Positions 7,179-15,870 are shown, numbered from the stretch's first letter. The stretch is 32,330 nt of DNA from an uncultured Campylobacter sp. (GCF_938045205.1 NZ_CALIMY010000095.1:1-32330); one strand, 5' to 3'. Notes: a model not told the origin generated them from the sequence alone. Numbers and translations are program-made.

Positions 7179-8525
7179 TTATCGCATCATTTCCGCGTCA
7201 AATTTTGCATCATCAAAGCTCACTCCCAAATATTCGCAGGCACTTTTTGCGTCGCGAAGTGCGTTGCCTAGGCAGCTCGTAGCACCTGGGCTTGGGGTCA
7301 TATTAAAGATAATCCCTGGATTTTCGCCTATTCTAGCTTCGCCTAAAAGCAGCTTTTTTTGCGAGTGTGAGATTACTTGCGGGCGCACGCCGCCAAAGCC
7401 CTTGGCATAGTAAATATCCTCCTCGCGGATGCTAGGTATGATCTTGCGCGCATTTTTGACGAAAAGCTTTTTACCTAAAATCGGTATCTCAAAGCCTATA
7501 TTGCGGATTAAGAAGTCCCTTACCTCGCTATCGCCAAAATTTTGCCAAATGACCTTGGCTACGTCCATGTCAAAATTTAATGACTGAAAAAATTCCGGTA
7601 CCGAACGACAGCCCTTGTAGCGTTCAAGCTTTGGTAACGTAAGTGCGGTAGGGCCAAATCTCGTGCAGCCGTCCGCCAAAAGATCGGGGTCGCCGTGAAG
7701 CGCGGCAAATGGAAGCTTTGGGTTTTGCACCATGTAAACCTTGCCGTTTAGAAGCTTTTGCTTGGTTAGATAGAAGCTGCCAGCGATGCAGATCGTGCTA
7801 AGATCCTGCCCAAGCCCCATTTTGTGCGCGAGCCACAGCGAGTGAGCGCCCGCATCTACGACTACAAAATCAGCGCTTAGCGAGAGTCTATTTGCTGTGC
7901 GGATATAGAACTTATCGCCTACTTTAGTGATGTTTTGCACTTCGGTGTTTAGGTACAGATCGCAGGTTTTGCCCTTCACGTTTTTAGCGTTTTGCACGAA
8001 GGAATTCGCCATCGCGCCGTAATCGATCGTCGTGTAAACTCCCGATTGCACGCCCATCGCGACGATATCCTCCGCTCGCTCCTCACCGCGCCCGTCAAAA
8101 ACTAGCTTGGGCTCGATTTTTTTGAGCTCTTCCTTGTCAAAAAGCTGCAGATACGGATAAAGCTCTTTAAATTTTTCAAAGCGCTCTTTTATGAGCTCTA
8201 CCTCACTTTCGCCCACGCTAAGAGCCATTTTCTGCCCCTGAAATAAAAATTTATTCTCATATCCGTGCTTTTGGCAATATTTCACGATCATATCCGCCTT
8301 GCGCTTGACTTCGGTCGCTTTTTGCAGATCGTAGTTGGTCTCGATGTCGCCGCAATGAATCGTCTGGGAATTTGCACTGGCTTTAGAATTTAGCGTCGCA
8401 AGCCCTTCGTATTTTTCAAGTAGAGCGATATTTTTGATTCCGCTAAATTCTGCCAGCACGTACGCTAGCGCGCTGCCCGTGATACCGCCGCCTATGATGA
8501 TTACTTCGTAATGTTTTTCTTGCAT
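7179..8525 (-). CDS. mqo: Malate:quinone oxidoreductase (FAD-dependent)
   Basis: Oxidises malate to oxaloacetate at the membrane and passes electrons to the quinone pool; Campylobacter uses it in the TCA cycle. The N-terminus has the FAD dinucleotide fold VIIIGGGITGSALAYVLAEF (residues 8-27), followed by LLEKYEGLATLNSKASANSQ and an IHCGDIETNY segment characteristic of this group. FVVVDAGAHSLWLA and the C-terminal PSPGATSCLGNALRDA complete the FAD cradle. The 448-aa length fits the Campylobacter version (about 450). The start is backed by AAGGAAAGGGC upstream. It is divergent from the TRAP binding-protein gene with 121 bp between them, so the two may share control. A related 2-hydroxyacid oxidase (lactate or 2-hydroxyglutarate) is the main alternative. 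Confidence 0.82.
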   Translation of the reverse strand: MQEKHYEVIIIGGGITGSALAYVLAEFSGIKNIALLEKYEGLATLNSKASANSQTIHCGDIETNYDLQKATEVKRKADMIVKYCQKHGYENKFLFQGQKMALSVGESEVELIKERFEKFKELYPYLQLFDKEELKKIEPKLVFDGRGEERAEDIVAMGVQSGVYTTIDYGAMANSFVQNAKNVKGKTCDLYLNTEVQNITKVGDKFYIRTANRLSLSADFVVVDAGAHSLWLAHKMGLGQDLSTICIAGSFYLTKQKLLNGKVYMVQNPKLPFAALHGDPDLLADGCTRFGPTALTLPKLERYKGCRSVPEFFQSLNFDMDVAKVIWQNFGDSEVRDFLIRNIGFEIPILGKKLFVKNARKIIPSIREEDIYYAKGFGGVRPQVISHSQKKLLLGEARIGENPGIIFNMTPSPGATSCLGNALRDAKSACEYLGVSFDDAKFDAEMMR

Positions 8526-8610
8526 GCCCTTTCCTTATCGAATTTGGCTGCAATTGTGCGAAAATTTCGCTTAAAAGCTAGTTATAAAAGCGTGAATTTA
8601 GATGATTTTA

Positions 8611-8616
8611 TATAAA
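8611..8616 (+). promoter_or_regulatory. Probable -10 box for the TRAP binding-protein gene
   Basis: TATAAA in the context GATTTTATATAAAATTC lies 30 bp upstream of the ATG at 8647, inside the 121-bp spacer shared with divergent mqo. The spacing and the A/T-rich flank fit a Campylobacter sigma-70 promoter, which often lacks a clear -35 box. A GGGAG ribosome-binding site follows at about 8636-8640. Confidence 0.5.
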
Positions 8617-8646
8617 ATTCGCACCATTTCATTTTGGGAGTAGTAT

Positions 8647-9831
8647 ATGAAAAAATCGATTCTTGTCGGATTAAGTTTGATTATAGCCACGTCGCTGTGG
8701 GGCGCAGATAAGAAAGTTTATCGCCTTAAGCTAGCTCAGACTTACGAGCTTAGTATGCCTATCGTAGGCGATGTCGCCAAGCGTATGGCAGATCTTGCAG
8801 ATAGTATGTCTGATGGCAGACTAAAAATCAGCATCGACGCGCCTAGCAAACATAAAGCACCTTTTGCGATCTATGATATGGTCAAAAACGGACAATACGA
8901 TTTAGGCTATACTGCGAGCTACTATTATAAAGGTAAAAATAGCGCAAATATGCTGTTTACGACGGTGCCTTTTGGTATGACGAAAGACGAACAGCACGCT
9001 TGGTATTACTTCGGCGGAGGCAAGGAGCTAGCGGATAAATTCTATGCAAAAAGCAATCTAAAGGTCTTTAATATCCTAAATAGCGGCATGCAGATGGGTG
9101 GTTGGTTTAAAAAAGAGATTAATACGCTAGACGATCTAAAAGGGCTTAAATTTAGAATTCCAAGCTTTGGCGGGGAGGTTATGAGCCGCCTTGGCGTCGC
9201 AGTCGCTACGATACCGGTAGGTGAGCTATATATGGCGCTAGAGATGGGCACCATCGATGCGGTCGAGTGGGCAAGTCCTAGCTTTGATATACCTCTAGGC
9301 TTTCACAAGGTCGCAAATTACTATTATACGGGATGGCAAGAACCCGCTAGCGAGCAGCAGATAGTGATAAATCTACAAACTTGGCAGAAGCTTCCTAAGG
9401 ATTTGCAAAATATCCTGGAGGCTTCGATCGCTAAGGCGCGCGAATACGCAGAAAACGAGACGTTTTATAAAAATGTAATAATTTGGGACGAGATCAAAAA
9501 GAAATATCCAAACGTTCAGATTCGCTCTTTTTCACCTGAGATTATGCGTGCGCTTCGCAAGGCGACGGATGAAATTTTAGCCGAAGAAAGCGAGAAAAAT
9601 CCCGATTTCAAAGAGATTTGGGAGAGCCAAAAGGCGTTTTTAGCTAAAGCTAGAACGTGGACGAAGATGGGCGATTTTACATATATTGAAAAAACGGGCG
9701 ACGTTGAAGCCGAGCAGAATTTCACTGCTTCGGTGAAAAAAATCTCTGTTCCTGAGCCCGTAAATAGCGCAGCCAGCGAGATAAATGCAAGCACTGCCGC
9801 ACCAAAAAATGAGGATAATCAGACAAAATAG
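8647..9831 (+). CDS. TRAP transporter solute-binding protein, 2-oxoacid/lactate type
   Basis: Periplasmic binding protein of a tripartite ATP-independent transporter (DctP superfamily). Residues 1-20 are a signal peptide. The mature protein has the family core GGWFKKEINTLDDLKGLKFR, then FGGEVMSRLGVAVATIPVGE, LYMALEMGTIDAVEWASPS, and a YYYTGWQEPAS segment. That pattern, in particular VEWASPSFDIPLGFHK, resembles the TakP/TTHA0766 subgroup that binds 2-oxoacids or lactate. The final ~45 residues (from about 350) are a Ser/Ala/Asn/Glu-rich tail beyond the normal end. No DctQ or DctM membrane subunit is beside it: mqo is upstream and about 1 kb of non-coding DNA is downstream, so its permease must be elsewhere or absent. 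Placement next to mqo hints at carboxylate uptake. Confidence 0.85.
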   Translation: MKKSILVGLSLIIATSLWGADKKVYRLKLAQTYELSMPIVGDVAKRMADLADSMSDGRLKISIDAPSKHKAPFAIYDMVKNGQYDLGYTASYYYKGKNSANMLFTTVPFGMTKDEQHAWYYFGGGKELADKFYAKSNLKVFNILNSGMQMGGWFKKEINTLDDLKGLKFRIPSFGGEVMSRLGVAVATIPVGELYMALEMGTIDAVEWASPSFDIPLGFHKVANYYYTGWQEPASEQQIVINLQTWQKLPKDLQNILEASIAKAREYAENETFYKNVIIWDEIKKKYPNVQIRSFSPEIMRALRKATDEILAEESEKNPDFKEIWESQKAFLAKARTWTKMGDFTYIEKTGDVEAEQNFTASVKKISVPEPVNSAASEINASTAAPKNEDNQTK

Positions 9832-10868
9832 CGCTTCGCTTTTAAATTACGTATCAAAACCTAGCATCAAGTCAAGAAGCGGCTTAAATTCGGTCGGCGA
9901 TTTAAGAGATTTAGGCTGAAGTGCGGGCGATTTACTTATTTGCAGCTGCGTAGCTCGGGATATCTTTAAAATTTTAATTTATGAAAGCGGCGATGAAATT
10001 TTATCGCCTCTTAGCATTTAAGTTAAGGCGCGCAATTTGCATCATTGCGTTTAAAGCCCAATTTAAAAGCCGCTCGGTTGCCGCCGCACAAAGCTAGAAT
10101 TTTATCAAGCTCCAAGCCTCTTCTATTTTTGCTTTATTCTTTTATCTTTTGCGTTATTTAAGCTTGATATTCCGCCGTGCTCGCTTGCGGGCGACATCAC
10201 GCGCGGGAGAATTTAATCTTGCTTTTTCATTTTGCGTAGTTAGCGGGGGAGCTTCGGCGAAGCGTGCTAATCTAAGATTTTAAATCGGTAACGTTCATAA
10301 ATTCCACATTTTAAAATTTTAATGTTTTTGTCTTGCCGATACTGCTTTTTAAATGGAATTTGCTTTGGGTTTTCTTTCTATATAAAAGTGGCAAACTTCA
10401 AATAAAATGGCAAAATTTTAAAATTTACACGCTTAAATATCATAAGCAATGAGAATATAAAATTTTTGTCCTTCGGAGATTAAGTACAAAGCGCGTTAGA
10501 AAAAATTTTATAGGTCAAATTTCGTTTTAAGCGATTGCAAATTTAAAAGCTTGCATGTAAATTTTTTTAAAGCCTGCTCTAGTTAGAATTTATCACTAAA
10601 CTAGACGGGCTTAGCCTTGGGATTTCACTGCGTCAATTTTAAAATTTTGCGCGAGCTGGGCTTAAAATTTTAAAATTCTATTCTACCTGCGAAAACTCTT
10701 AAATTTCACGGCTTAGAATTTTGATGGAGAATTTTGCCGCAACGCTATTTTTTGGATGCGATAAAACTAAACGGCATGCAAAGCCGCGTAGAATATTGAG
10801 CTAGGCTCGCTGCTGCAAGCCTAGCGAATGTCGTAAGCTAAAAAGGCGCTACTGCAAAGCGTAAAATT
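9832..10868. other. 1,037-bp gene-free region with hairpins
   Basis: No convincing reading frame, tRNA or known RNA is visible. The region is A/T richer than its neighbours, with many AAATTTTAAAATTT-like palindromes. Three inverted repeats stand out: GGCGAT...ATCGCC at 9989-10008 around a GAAATTTT loop; a compound hairpin at 10240-10270, with inner GCTTC-GGC-GAAGC and outer TTAGC...GCTAA; and GCTAGGCT...AGCCTAGC at 10800-10825, which could end metK transcription on the minus strand although it has no strong U-run. The region may hold a small RNA or a fully decayed gene such as the missing TRAP permease, but I can show neither. Confidence 0.5.
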
Positions 10869-12068
10869 TTATTTCAAAGCCTTAAAAAGCTCCACGCTAT
10901 CGAGCTGCTCCCACGGGTACTCGTCGTTTCCGACCTGTCCTCGTGCGGCGACGTCGGCATAGAGAAAGCTTCCTTTGCCCGGGCGATCAAGACCGAATTT
11001 ATCGATGATCCAGCGCGGCGTGAGCGGGAATTTTTCAAGCACGAAAGCAGATAGCTCATCGTCGCTCGCCGTGCCTAAATTCGTCCCCATACAATCGACG
11101 CTGACGCTGACGGGCTTTGCGACGCCGATTGCGTAGCTGAGCTGGACGATGCATTTTTTCGCAAGTCCTGCCGCGACGATGTTTTTGGCGATATAGCGCG
11201 CCGCATAAAGCCCGCTGCGATCGACCTTAGTATAGTCTTTGCTACTTTGAGCGCCGCCGCCTATCGGGCTGTAGCCGCCGAAGCTATCTACGATCAGTTT
11301 GCGCCCCGTTAGACCGCTGTCGTGAAGCGAGCTGTGATTTACGTAGCGGCCGGTAGGATTGATGTAGATGATCGTTTTGCTTTTGTCGTAAAGCTCCTTC
11401 GGAAGCCCTGCAGAATCGATTAAATTTCCGATTAGATCTCGGACGCGTTCAATACTCATGCTCTCGACGCATGGCGCTGAAACCACGATCGTATGGATGC
11501 TTTGCGGCTTGCACTCCTCAAAATTGCTCTTCGTGCCGTAATCGACGCTAACCTGCGTTTTAATATCGACGCCAAGCTCGTTGGGATGAGACTTTGCATA
11601 GGCATAAACGTGATCGCAAAGCGCTCTTGCGTAGGTGATCGCCGCCGGCATAAAATTTTTCGTCTCGCAGCTTGCGAAGCCGAACATTATGCCCTGATCC
11701 CCCGCTCCGATCTCGCCGCCCTCTTGATCGACGCCTTGGTTGATGTCGGGGCTTTGCTGGTTTAAAAATACGTCCACTTGCAGATCCTGCGGATGCAGGC
11801 ACTGCGCGCGCGTGAAATGAGGGTTGTCGTTGTAGCCGATCTCGCTAAGCGCGCCCTTCACGATATGGCGGTAATCGTCGTGGGTAAAATCGATCTTGGC
11901 ATTTACTTCGCCGCCGATTACTACGTGTTTGCCCGCGATGAAAACCTCCGCCGCGACGCGCCCGTTTGGATCTTGTTTTAAAATTTCATCGACGATGCTG
12001 TCCGCGATGATATCGGCGCACTTGTCCGGATGTCCGGGGCTTACTACTTCGCTTGTGAAAAGATACAT
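10869..12068 (-). CDS. metK: S-adenosylmethionine synthase
   Basis: Makes S-adenosylmethionine from methionine and ATP in the cytoplasm. The start MYLFTSEVVSPGHPDKCADI contains the ATP/Mg site. GAGDQGIMFGFA is the diagnostic signature, followed by the second signature GGGAQSSKDYTKVDRSGLYA; the Gln-Ser-Ser variant of the usual GGGAFSGKD form is, as I remember, normal in Campylobacterota. The 399-aa length is as expected. The start has TCAGGAGCAGAT upstream. It is divergent from sstT, as in C. jejuni (Cj1096c/Cj1097 from memory). I saw no SAM riboswitch in the 144 bp upstream. Confidence 0.96.
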   Translation of the reverse strand: MYLFTSEVVSPGHPDKCADIIADSIVDEILKQDPNGRVAAEVFIAGKHVVIGGEVNAKIDFTHDDYRHIVKGALSEIGYNDNPHFTRAQCLHPQDLQVDVFLNQQSPDINQGVDQEGGEIGAGDQGIMFGFASCETKNFMPAAITYARALCDHVYAYAKSHPNELGVDIKTQVSVDYGTKSNFEECKPQSIHTIVVSAPCVESMSIERVRDLIGNLIDSAGLPKELYDKSKTIIYINPTGRYVNHSSLHDSGLTGRKLIVDSFGGYSPIGGGAQSSKDYTKVDRSGLYAARYIAKNIVAAGLAKKCIVQLSYAIGVAKPVSVSVDCMGTNLGTASDDELSAFVLEKFPLTPRWIIDKFGLDRPGKGSFLYADVAARGQVGNDEYPWEQLDSVELFKALK

Positions 12069-12212
12069 ATCTGCTCCTGATTAAAATTTCGGGGCATTTT
12101 ATCTAACGAGGTTTTAAGATTAACTAAAAATTACGAAATTTCGCCCAAATTTAAATGCGCTTAAATAAAATTTCGATATATTTCAAACGACGTTTTGATT
12201 GAAAGGTAAAAA

Positions 12213-13472
12213 ATGAGTTCGATTCAAAAATTAGTAGCCAGCTACAAAGATAAAAATCTAGTTCTGCGCATAGTTACAGGTTTGATAATAGGCGCTATTT
12301 TGGGCTTTGCTGCGCGTTCGACGGCGGGCGATATTGCGGCAGAGCACACTTCGTTTTTAATAAACGTAGTAGCTTTTGCGGAAATTTTAGGAAATTTATT
12401 CGTAGGCGCCCTTAAAGCGGTAGCTCCGATTTTAGTTTTTATCTTGATTTTAAGCTCGATCGTAAATAAACAATACGGCAGCGCAAGCGGCTTAAAACGC
12501 GTGGTCGTCCTATATATTGTAGGCACCTTTTTAGCCTCGTGCGTGGGGGTGGCGACCAGCTTTTTATTCCCTACGGAGCTTGCACTTAGTAATGTCGGCG
12601 CGGCGGAAAATACCGCTCCTGCGAGCGTTTGGATCGTGCTAAAAGATCTGCTTTTTAAGGTCGTAGATAATCCGCTAAACGCTATCGCGCACGGAAACTA
12701 CGTAGGAATTTTAACCTGGGCGATAGGTCTTGGCGTCGCGCTTAAATTTTGTACCAACGAAACGAAAAAAATTTTTACCGATCTGAGCGAAGCGGTAACC
12801 AAAATCGTGCAGTTCGTAATCCAACTCGCGCCGTTTGGAATTTTCGGTCTAGTAGCTTCTACCGTGTATCAAACCGGCGTCGATGCGCTGCTTGGATACG
12901 TGCGAATAGTAGTCGTGCTAGTAGGTGCGATGGCGTTCGTAGCCCTCGTGGTAAATCCGCTCATCGTCTTTGCGGTGATTAAGAAAAATCCATATCCGCT
13001 CGTATTTACCTGCCTGCGCGAAAGCGGCCTCACAGCGTTTTTTACCCGCAGCTCGGCGGCGAATATCCCGGTAAATTTAAATTTATGCAAAAAGCTCGGT
13101 ATCAGCGACGAGCTAAGCTCGATCTCGATCCCTTTGGGAGCTACGATAAATATGGCGGGCGCTGCGGTGGTAATCGCGATCTTAGCGCTTGCTGCGGCTC
13201 ATACGCTTGGTGTGCGTCCCGATTTTTGGACGGCGCTACTGCTTTGTGTGGTCTCGGCGGTCGGTGCGTGCGGCGCTAGCGGCGTGCCCGGCGGCTCATT
13301 GATGCTGATACCGCTTGCGTGTTCGCTCTTTAATATCTCAAACGACATCGCAATGCAGGTAGTCGCGATCGGCTTCATCATCGGCGTGATTCAAGACTCA
13401 GTAGAAACCGCGATCAATAGCTCCACGGACGTGATTTTTACGGCGATCGCGTCGCAAAGTATGCAAAAATAA
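12213..13472 (+). CDS. sstT: Serine/threonine:Na+ symporter SstT
   Basis: Inner-membrane symporter that imports serine and threonine with sodium (DAACS/glutamate-transporter family). Hydrophobic helices run throughout the 419 residues, starting near 20. Family hallmarks are the serine-rich reentrant loop FFTRSSAANIPVNLNLCKKL, the sodium/substrate motif GATINMAGAA, and the second hairpin GACGASGVPGGSLMLIPLAC. Length and N-terminus (KLVASYKDKNLVLRI) match SstT better than the aspartate/glutamate carriers. GAAAGGTAAAAA precedes the ATG. A rho-independent terminator directly follows. Serine is a major carbon source for Campylobacter, so this is likely a core nutrition gene. Confidence 0.92.
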   Translation: MSSIQKLVASYKDKNLVLRIVTGLIIGAILGFAARSTAGDIAAEHTSFLINVVAFAEILGNLFVGALKAVAPILVFILILSSIVNKQYGSASGLKRVVVLYIVGTFLASCVGVATSFLFPTELALSNVGAAENTAPASVWIVLKDLLFKVVDNPLNAIAHGNYVGILTWAIGLGVALKFCTNETKKIFTDLSEAVTKIVQFVIQLAPFGIFGLVASTVYQTGVDALLGYVRIVVVLVGAMAFVALVVNPLIVFAVIKKNPYPLVFTCLRESGLTAFFTRSSAANIPVNLNLCKKLGISDELSSISIPLGATINMAGAAVVIAILALAAAHTLGVRPDFWTALLLCVVSAVGACGASGVPGGSLMLIPLACSLFNISNDIAMQVVAIGFIIGVIQDSVETAINSSTDVIFTAIASQSMQK

Positions 13473-13488
13473 CTCACCTTAAAATTTT

Positions 13489-13528
13489 ACCGCAAATTCC
13501 GTCCCTGCGGCGGATTTTGCGGTTTTTA
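13489..13528 (+). terminator. Rho-independent terminator after sstT
   Basis: ACCGCAAATTCCG (13489-13501) pairs with CGGATTTTGCGGT (13511-13523) with a single mismatch, around a nine-base loop, and is followed by a run of T. It sits 17 bp after the sstT stop and separates sstT from pepF. Confidence 0.75.
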
Positions 13529-13551
13529 AAATTTTACTTATTCTTTTTTGA

Positions 13552-13557
13552 TAAAAT
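13552..13557 (+). promoter_or_regulatory. Probable -10 box for the pepF-truB operon
   Basis: TAAAAT in the context TTTTTTGATAAAATTATCC lies 27 bp before the pepF ATG and just after the sstT terminator. The T-run upstream and the TAAAAT box fit Campylobacter sigma-70 promoters. The following genes are overlapped or nearly abutting, so this promoter may serve all four. Confidence 0.4.
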
Positions 13558-13583
13558 TATCCAAAAATTTTAAAAGGAAATCG

Positions 13584-15461
13584 ATGAATTGGAATTTAGG
13601 CGAGCTGTTTGCAAACGAAGCAGAATTTAGCGCCGCGATAGATAGCGCCTCCGCGCAAGCCCTGGATTTTGAAGCTAAATTTAAAGGCAAGCTTCACGCG
13701 CTAAGCAGTGCAGAATTCTTAAGCGCGCTTGAGCTTTATGAGAGCATCAGTGAGCAGATCGGAAAAATAATGAGCTTTGCGCATCTTAGATTCGCGCGAG
13801 ATACGAGCCTTGGGGCGCAGCAGGCCAAGACAGAGCAGGCTTGCAACGACATTTCGCAGAGCCTGCTTTTTTTCGAGCTTGAGTTTAACGAGCTTGACGC
13901 CGCAAAACAGGACGAGTTTATCGCAGGAAGCGGGAGATTCAGATATTATTTGAACTTGCTTAAGCGGCGCAAGGCCCACCAGCTAAGCCTTCCGCAAGAA
14001 AGCGTGCTTTTAAAAACTTCGCCCGTAAGCGGCGAGGCGTTTTCGCGGCTTTTTGACGAGAGTATGGCGCGGATGAGCTTTGATTTTCGCGGGCAAAAGC
14101 TTGGCGAGGAGGAAATTTTAAGCCTGCTTCATAGTTCTGATCGCGAGGTGCGAAAGGACGCCGCAGCCTCGCTAAGCGCGGTGCTAGAGCAGAATTCCCA
14201 CCTGCTTGGCTACATCTACAATATGATCAAAACCGATCTTAAAATTCGCTGCGAGCTGCGCGGCTACGATAAAGCCGAGGCGGTGATGCACGAGGAAAAT
14301 CAGATAAACATCGCAAGTGTCGATGCGCTAATCACAGAAGCGGAGCGAAGCTTCGCTCTGGTCGGCAAATTTTACGCCAAAAAGCGCGAAATTTTAGGCT
14401 ACGACGCGCTGTATGATTACGACAGATACGCGCCTCTTGGGGGCGATGAGAGCGAGTTTAGCTTCGAGCAGGCTAGAAAGATCGTGCTTGCGGCGTTTGA
14501 AAAATTTAGCCCGAAATTTAAGCAGATCGTGCTGATCGCGTTTGAGCAAAACTGGATCGACGCGATGCCCGCGCAAAATAAGCAAAGCGGCGCGTTTTCG
14601 CATTCGGGCTCGCGCGATACGCACCCATTCGTGCTTTTAAATTTTACGCGCAAGCGCCGCGACGTATTTACCCTCGCGCACGAGCTTGGGCACGCGATAC
14701 ATCAGTATCTAAGCTACGGCGTGGGCTATTTTAACTCCTTCACGCCGCTAACGACGGCGGAGACCGCGTCGGTGTTCTGCGAGATGCTGGTGTTTGATTA
14801 TATGCGCGAAAATTTTTCAAATTTAAACGACTCTCAAAATTTTAAACGCGAAGCTTCGCAAGAGGCTCAGGGCGGTGAAATTCCAAATAAGCACGCCGTA
14901 AAAAACTCCGCCTCGCAAGGCTCTGTGGGTTCGTGCGAATACGCAGCACGCGATACGGATACGCCCTCACAGACTGCAAGCGATAAGGCCGCGCTAAGAG
15001 CGATGCTTGCGGCAAAGATCGAGGATATCTTCGCCACGCTTTACCGCCAGATCGGATTTACGACCTTTGAGCGGCGCGTGCATGCGAGCGCGGATGAGTT
15101 AAGCGTAGACCGTATTAATGAGCTTTGGATGGAGGAGTCGCGCAAGATGTTTGCGGGCGAGCTAATCTTGCAGGATCATTACAAAAGCTGGTGGAGCTAC
15201 ATCCCGCACTTCATCCACTCGCCGTTTTACTGCTACTCCTACGCCTACGCGCAGCTTTTGGTGCTCGCGCTTTACGGGCTGTATAAGAGTGGCAGGCTCG
15301 AAAATTTCGTTCAAATTTACACCGAGTTTTTAAGCTCGGGCGGCAGCGACGCGCCGCAAAAGCTAGTGGCGAAATTCGGCTTTGACATAAATAAAAGCGA
15401 GTTTTGGCGCATCGGCATAGAGCAGGTCGCAGCGCTTGTAGATGAGTTTGTGAGGGGTTAG
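13584..15461 (+). CDS. pepF: M3-family oligoendopeptidase F with in-frame insertion
   Basis: Zinc metallopeptidase that cuts oligopeptides in the cytoplasm. The HELGH zinc motif is at 366-370, with the third ligand Glu393 in TTAETASVF; the C-terminal HFIHSPFYCYSYAYAQLL matches the substrate pocket of the family. The start is placed at 13584 (625 aa) because AAAAGGAAATCG precedes this ATG; the open frame extends 12 codons further up without a site. Between MLVFDYMRE and the conserved AALRAMLAAKIEDIF there is a polar stretch of ~58 residues (about 410-467) absent from ordinary PepF. Its DNA (14811-14984) contains AAATTTAAACG, AAAATTTTAAACGCG and GAAATTCC, like the intergenic repeats here. It likely forms a surface loop. 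First gene of a four-gene operon. Confidence 0.92.
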   Translation: MNWNLGELFANEAEFSAAIDSASAQALDFEAKFKGKLHALSSAEFLSALELYESISEQIGKIMSFAHLRFARDTSLGAQQAKTEQACNDISQSLLFFELEFNELDAAKQDEFIAGSGRFRYYLNLLKRRKAHQLSLPQESVLLKTSPVSGEAFSRLFDESMARMSFDFRGQKLGEEEILSLLHSSDREVRKDAAASLSAVLEQNSHLLGYIYNMIKTDLKIRCELRGYDKAEAVMHEENQINIASVDALITEAERSFALVGKFYAKKREILGYDALYDYDRYAPLGGDESEFSFEQARKIVLAAFEKFSPKFKQIVLIAFEQNWIDAMPAQNKQSGAFSHSGSRDTHPFVLLNFTRKRRDVFTLAHELGHAIHQYLSYGVGYFNSFTPLTTAETASVFCEMLVFDYMRENFSNLNDSQNFKREASQEAQGGEIPNKHAVKNSASQGSVGSCEYAARDTDTPSQTASDKAALRAMLAAKIEDIFATLYRQIGFTTFERRVHASADELSVDRINELWMEESRKMFAGELILQDHYKSWWSYIPHFIHSPFYCYSYAYAQLLVLALYGLYKSGRLENFVQIYTEFLSSGGSDAPQKLVAKFGFDINKSEFWRIGIEQVAALVDEFVRG

Positions 15462-15462
15462 G

Positions 15463-15870
15463 ATGATAGATAAAATTTTAAAAGACGATAAATTTATCGC
15501 TGCGAGCAGCACACATATAGGCGCGGTTTTGGACTACGTTTTGGCTCTTGGATATGGATTTGGCATCGTTGCGAGGACGGATCAGATAAAATTTGACCCG
15601 CCGCTGCCGGAGGAAATTTTAAAAAGCTTCAAAATGCCCGCGATCTTTTTGCAGCTGGAGGAATACACGCTTTCTAGCGCACACCTTAGCAAGGATGAGC
15701 TGGTTTTCGAGGCGGGATTTGGACCGCAAGATTTTGCAAGCACGCTTAGCGTGCCGTTTTACGCGGTCTTACAGATCGTCGTGGACGGCAAACCTATCGC
15801 GGTAAATTTCTCCCAGCCCGAGTCCGAGTGGCTTAAGCGCGAAAAATCGCGTAAAATTTTTTCAAAATGA
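15463..15870 (+). CDS. SspB-like small protein (possible Clp protease adaptor)
   Basis: A 135-aa cytoplasmic protein, probably the counterpart of C. jejuni Cj1100, usually annotated hypothetical. Its second half resembles the core of SspB, the adaptor that hands ssrA-tagged proteins to ClpXP: DELVFEAGFG corresponds to E. coli DEVRFNARFG, LSVPFYAVLQI to VSVPLAAVLAI, and NFSQPE to MFEPE. The segment before it (FDPPLPEEILKSFKMPAIFL) would match the beta-strands around VTLPGVQVPMEYARDGQIVL. The acidic linker and ClpX-binding tail of E. coli SspB are missing; the end is short and basic (KREKSRKIFSK). The gene starts one base after the pepF stop and its TGA overlaps the helicase ATG, so it is translationally coupled. 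The SspB relationship is my inference from remembered sequence. Confidence 0.6.
   Translation: MIDKILKDDKFIAASSTHIGAVLDYVLALGYGFGIVARTDQIKFDPPLPEEILKSFKMPAIFLQLEEYTLSSAHLSKDELVFEAGFGPQDFASTLSVPFYAVLQIVVDGKPIAVNFSQPESEWLKREKSRKIFSK

Noticed and set aside
9832..10868. tRNA gene in the long gap
   Set aside because: No GTTCRANYC T-loop signature or cloverleaf-like set of stems was found.
12069..12212. SAM riboswitch or other riboswitch before metK
   Set aside because: The 144-bp divergent spacer shows only A/T-rich promoter-like sequence, with no multi-helix structure I could recognise.
14811..14984. Frameshift or assembly error in pepF
   Set aside because: The frame is kept on both sides, with conserved residues resuming directly after it, so an in-frame insertion is the simpler reading.
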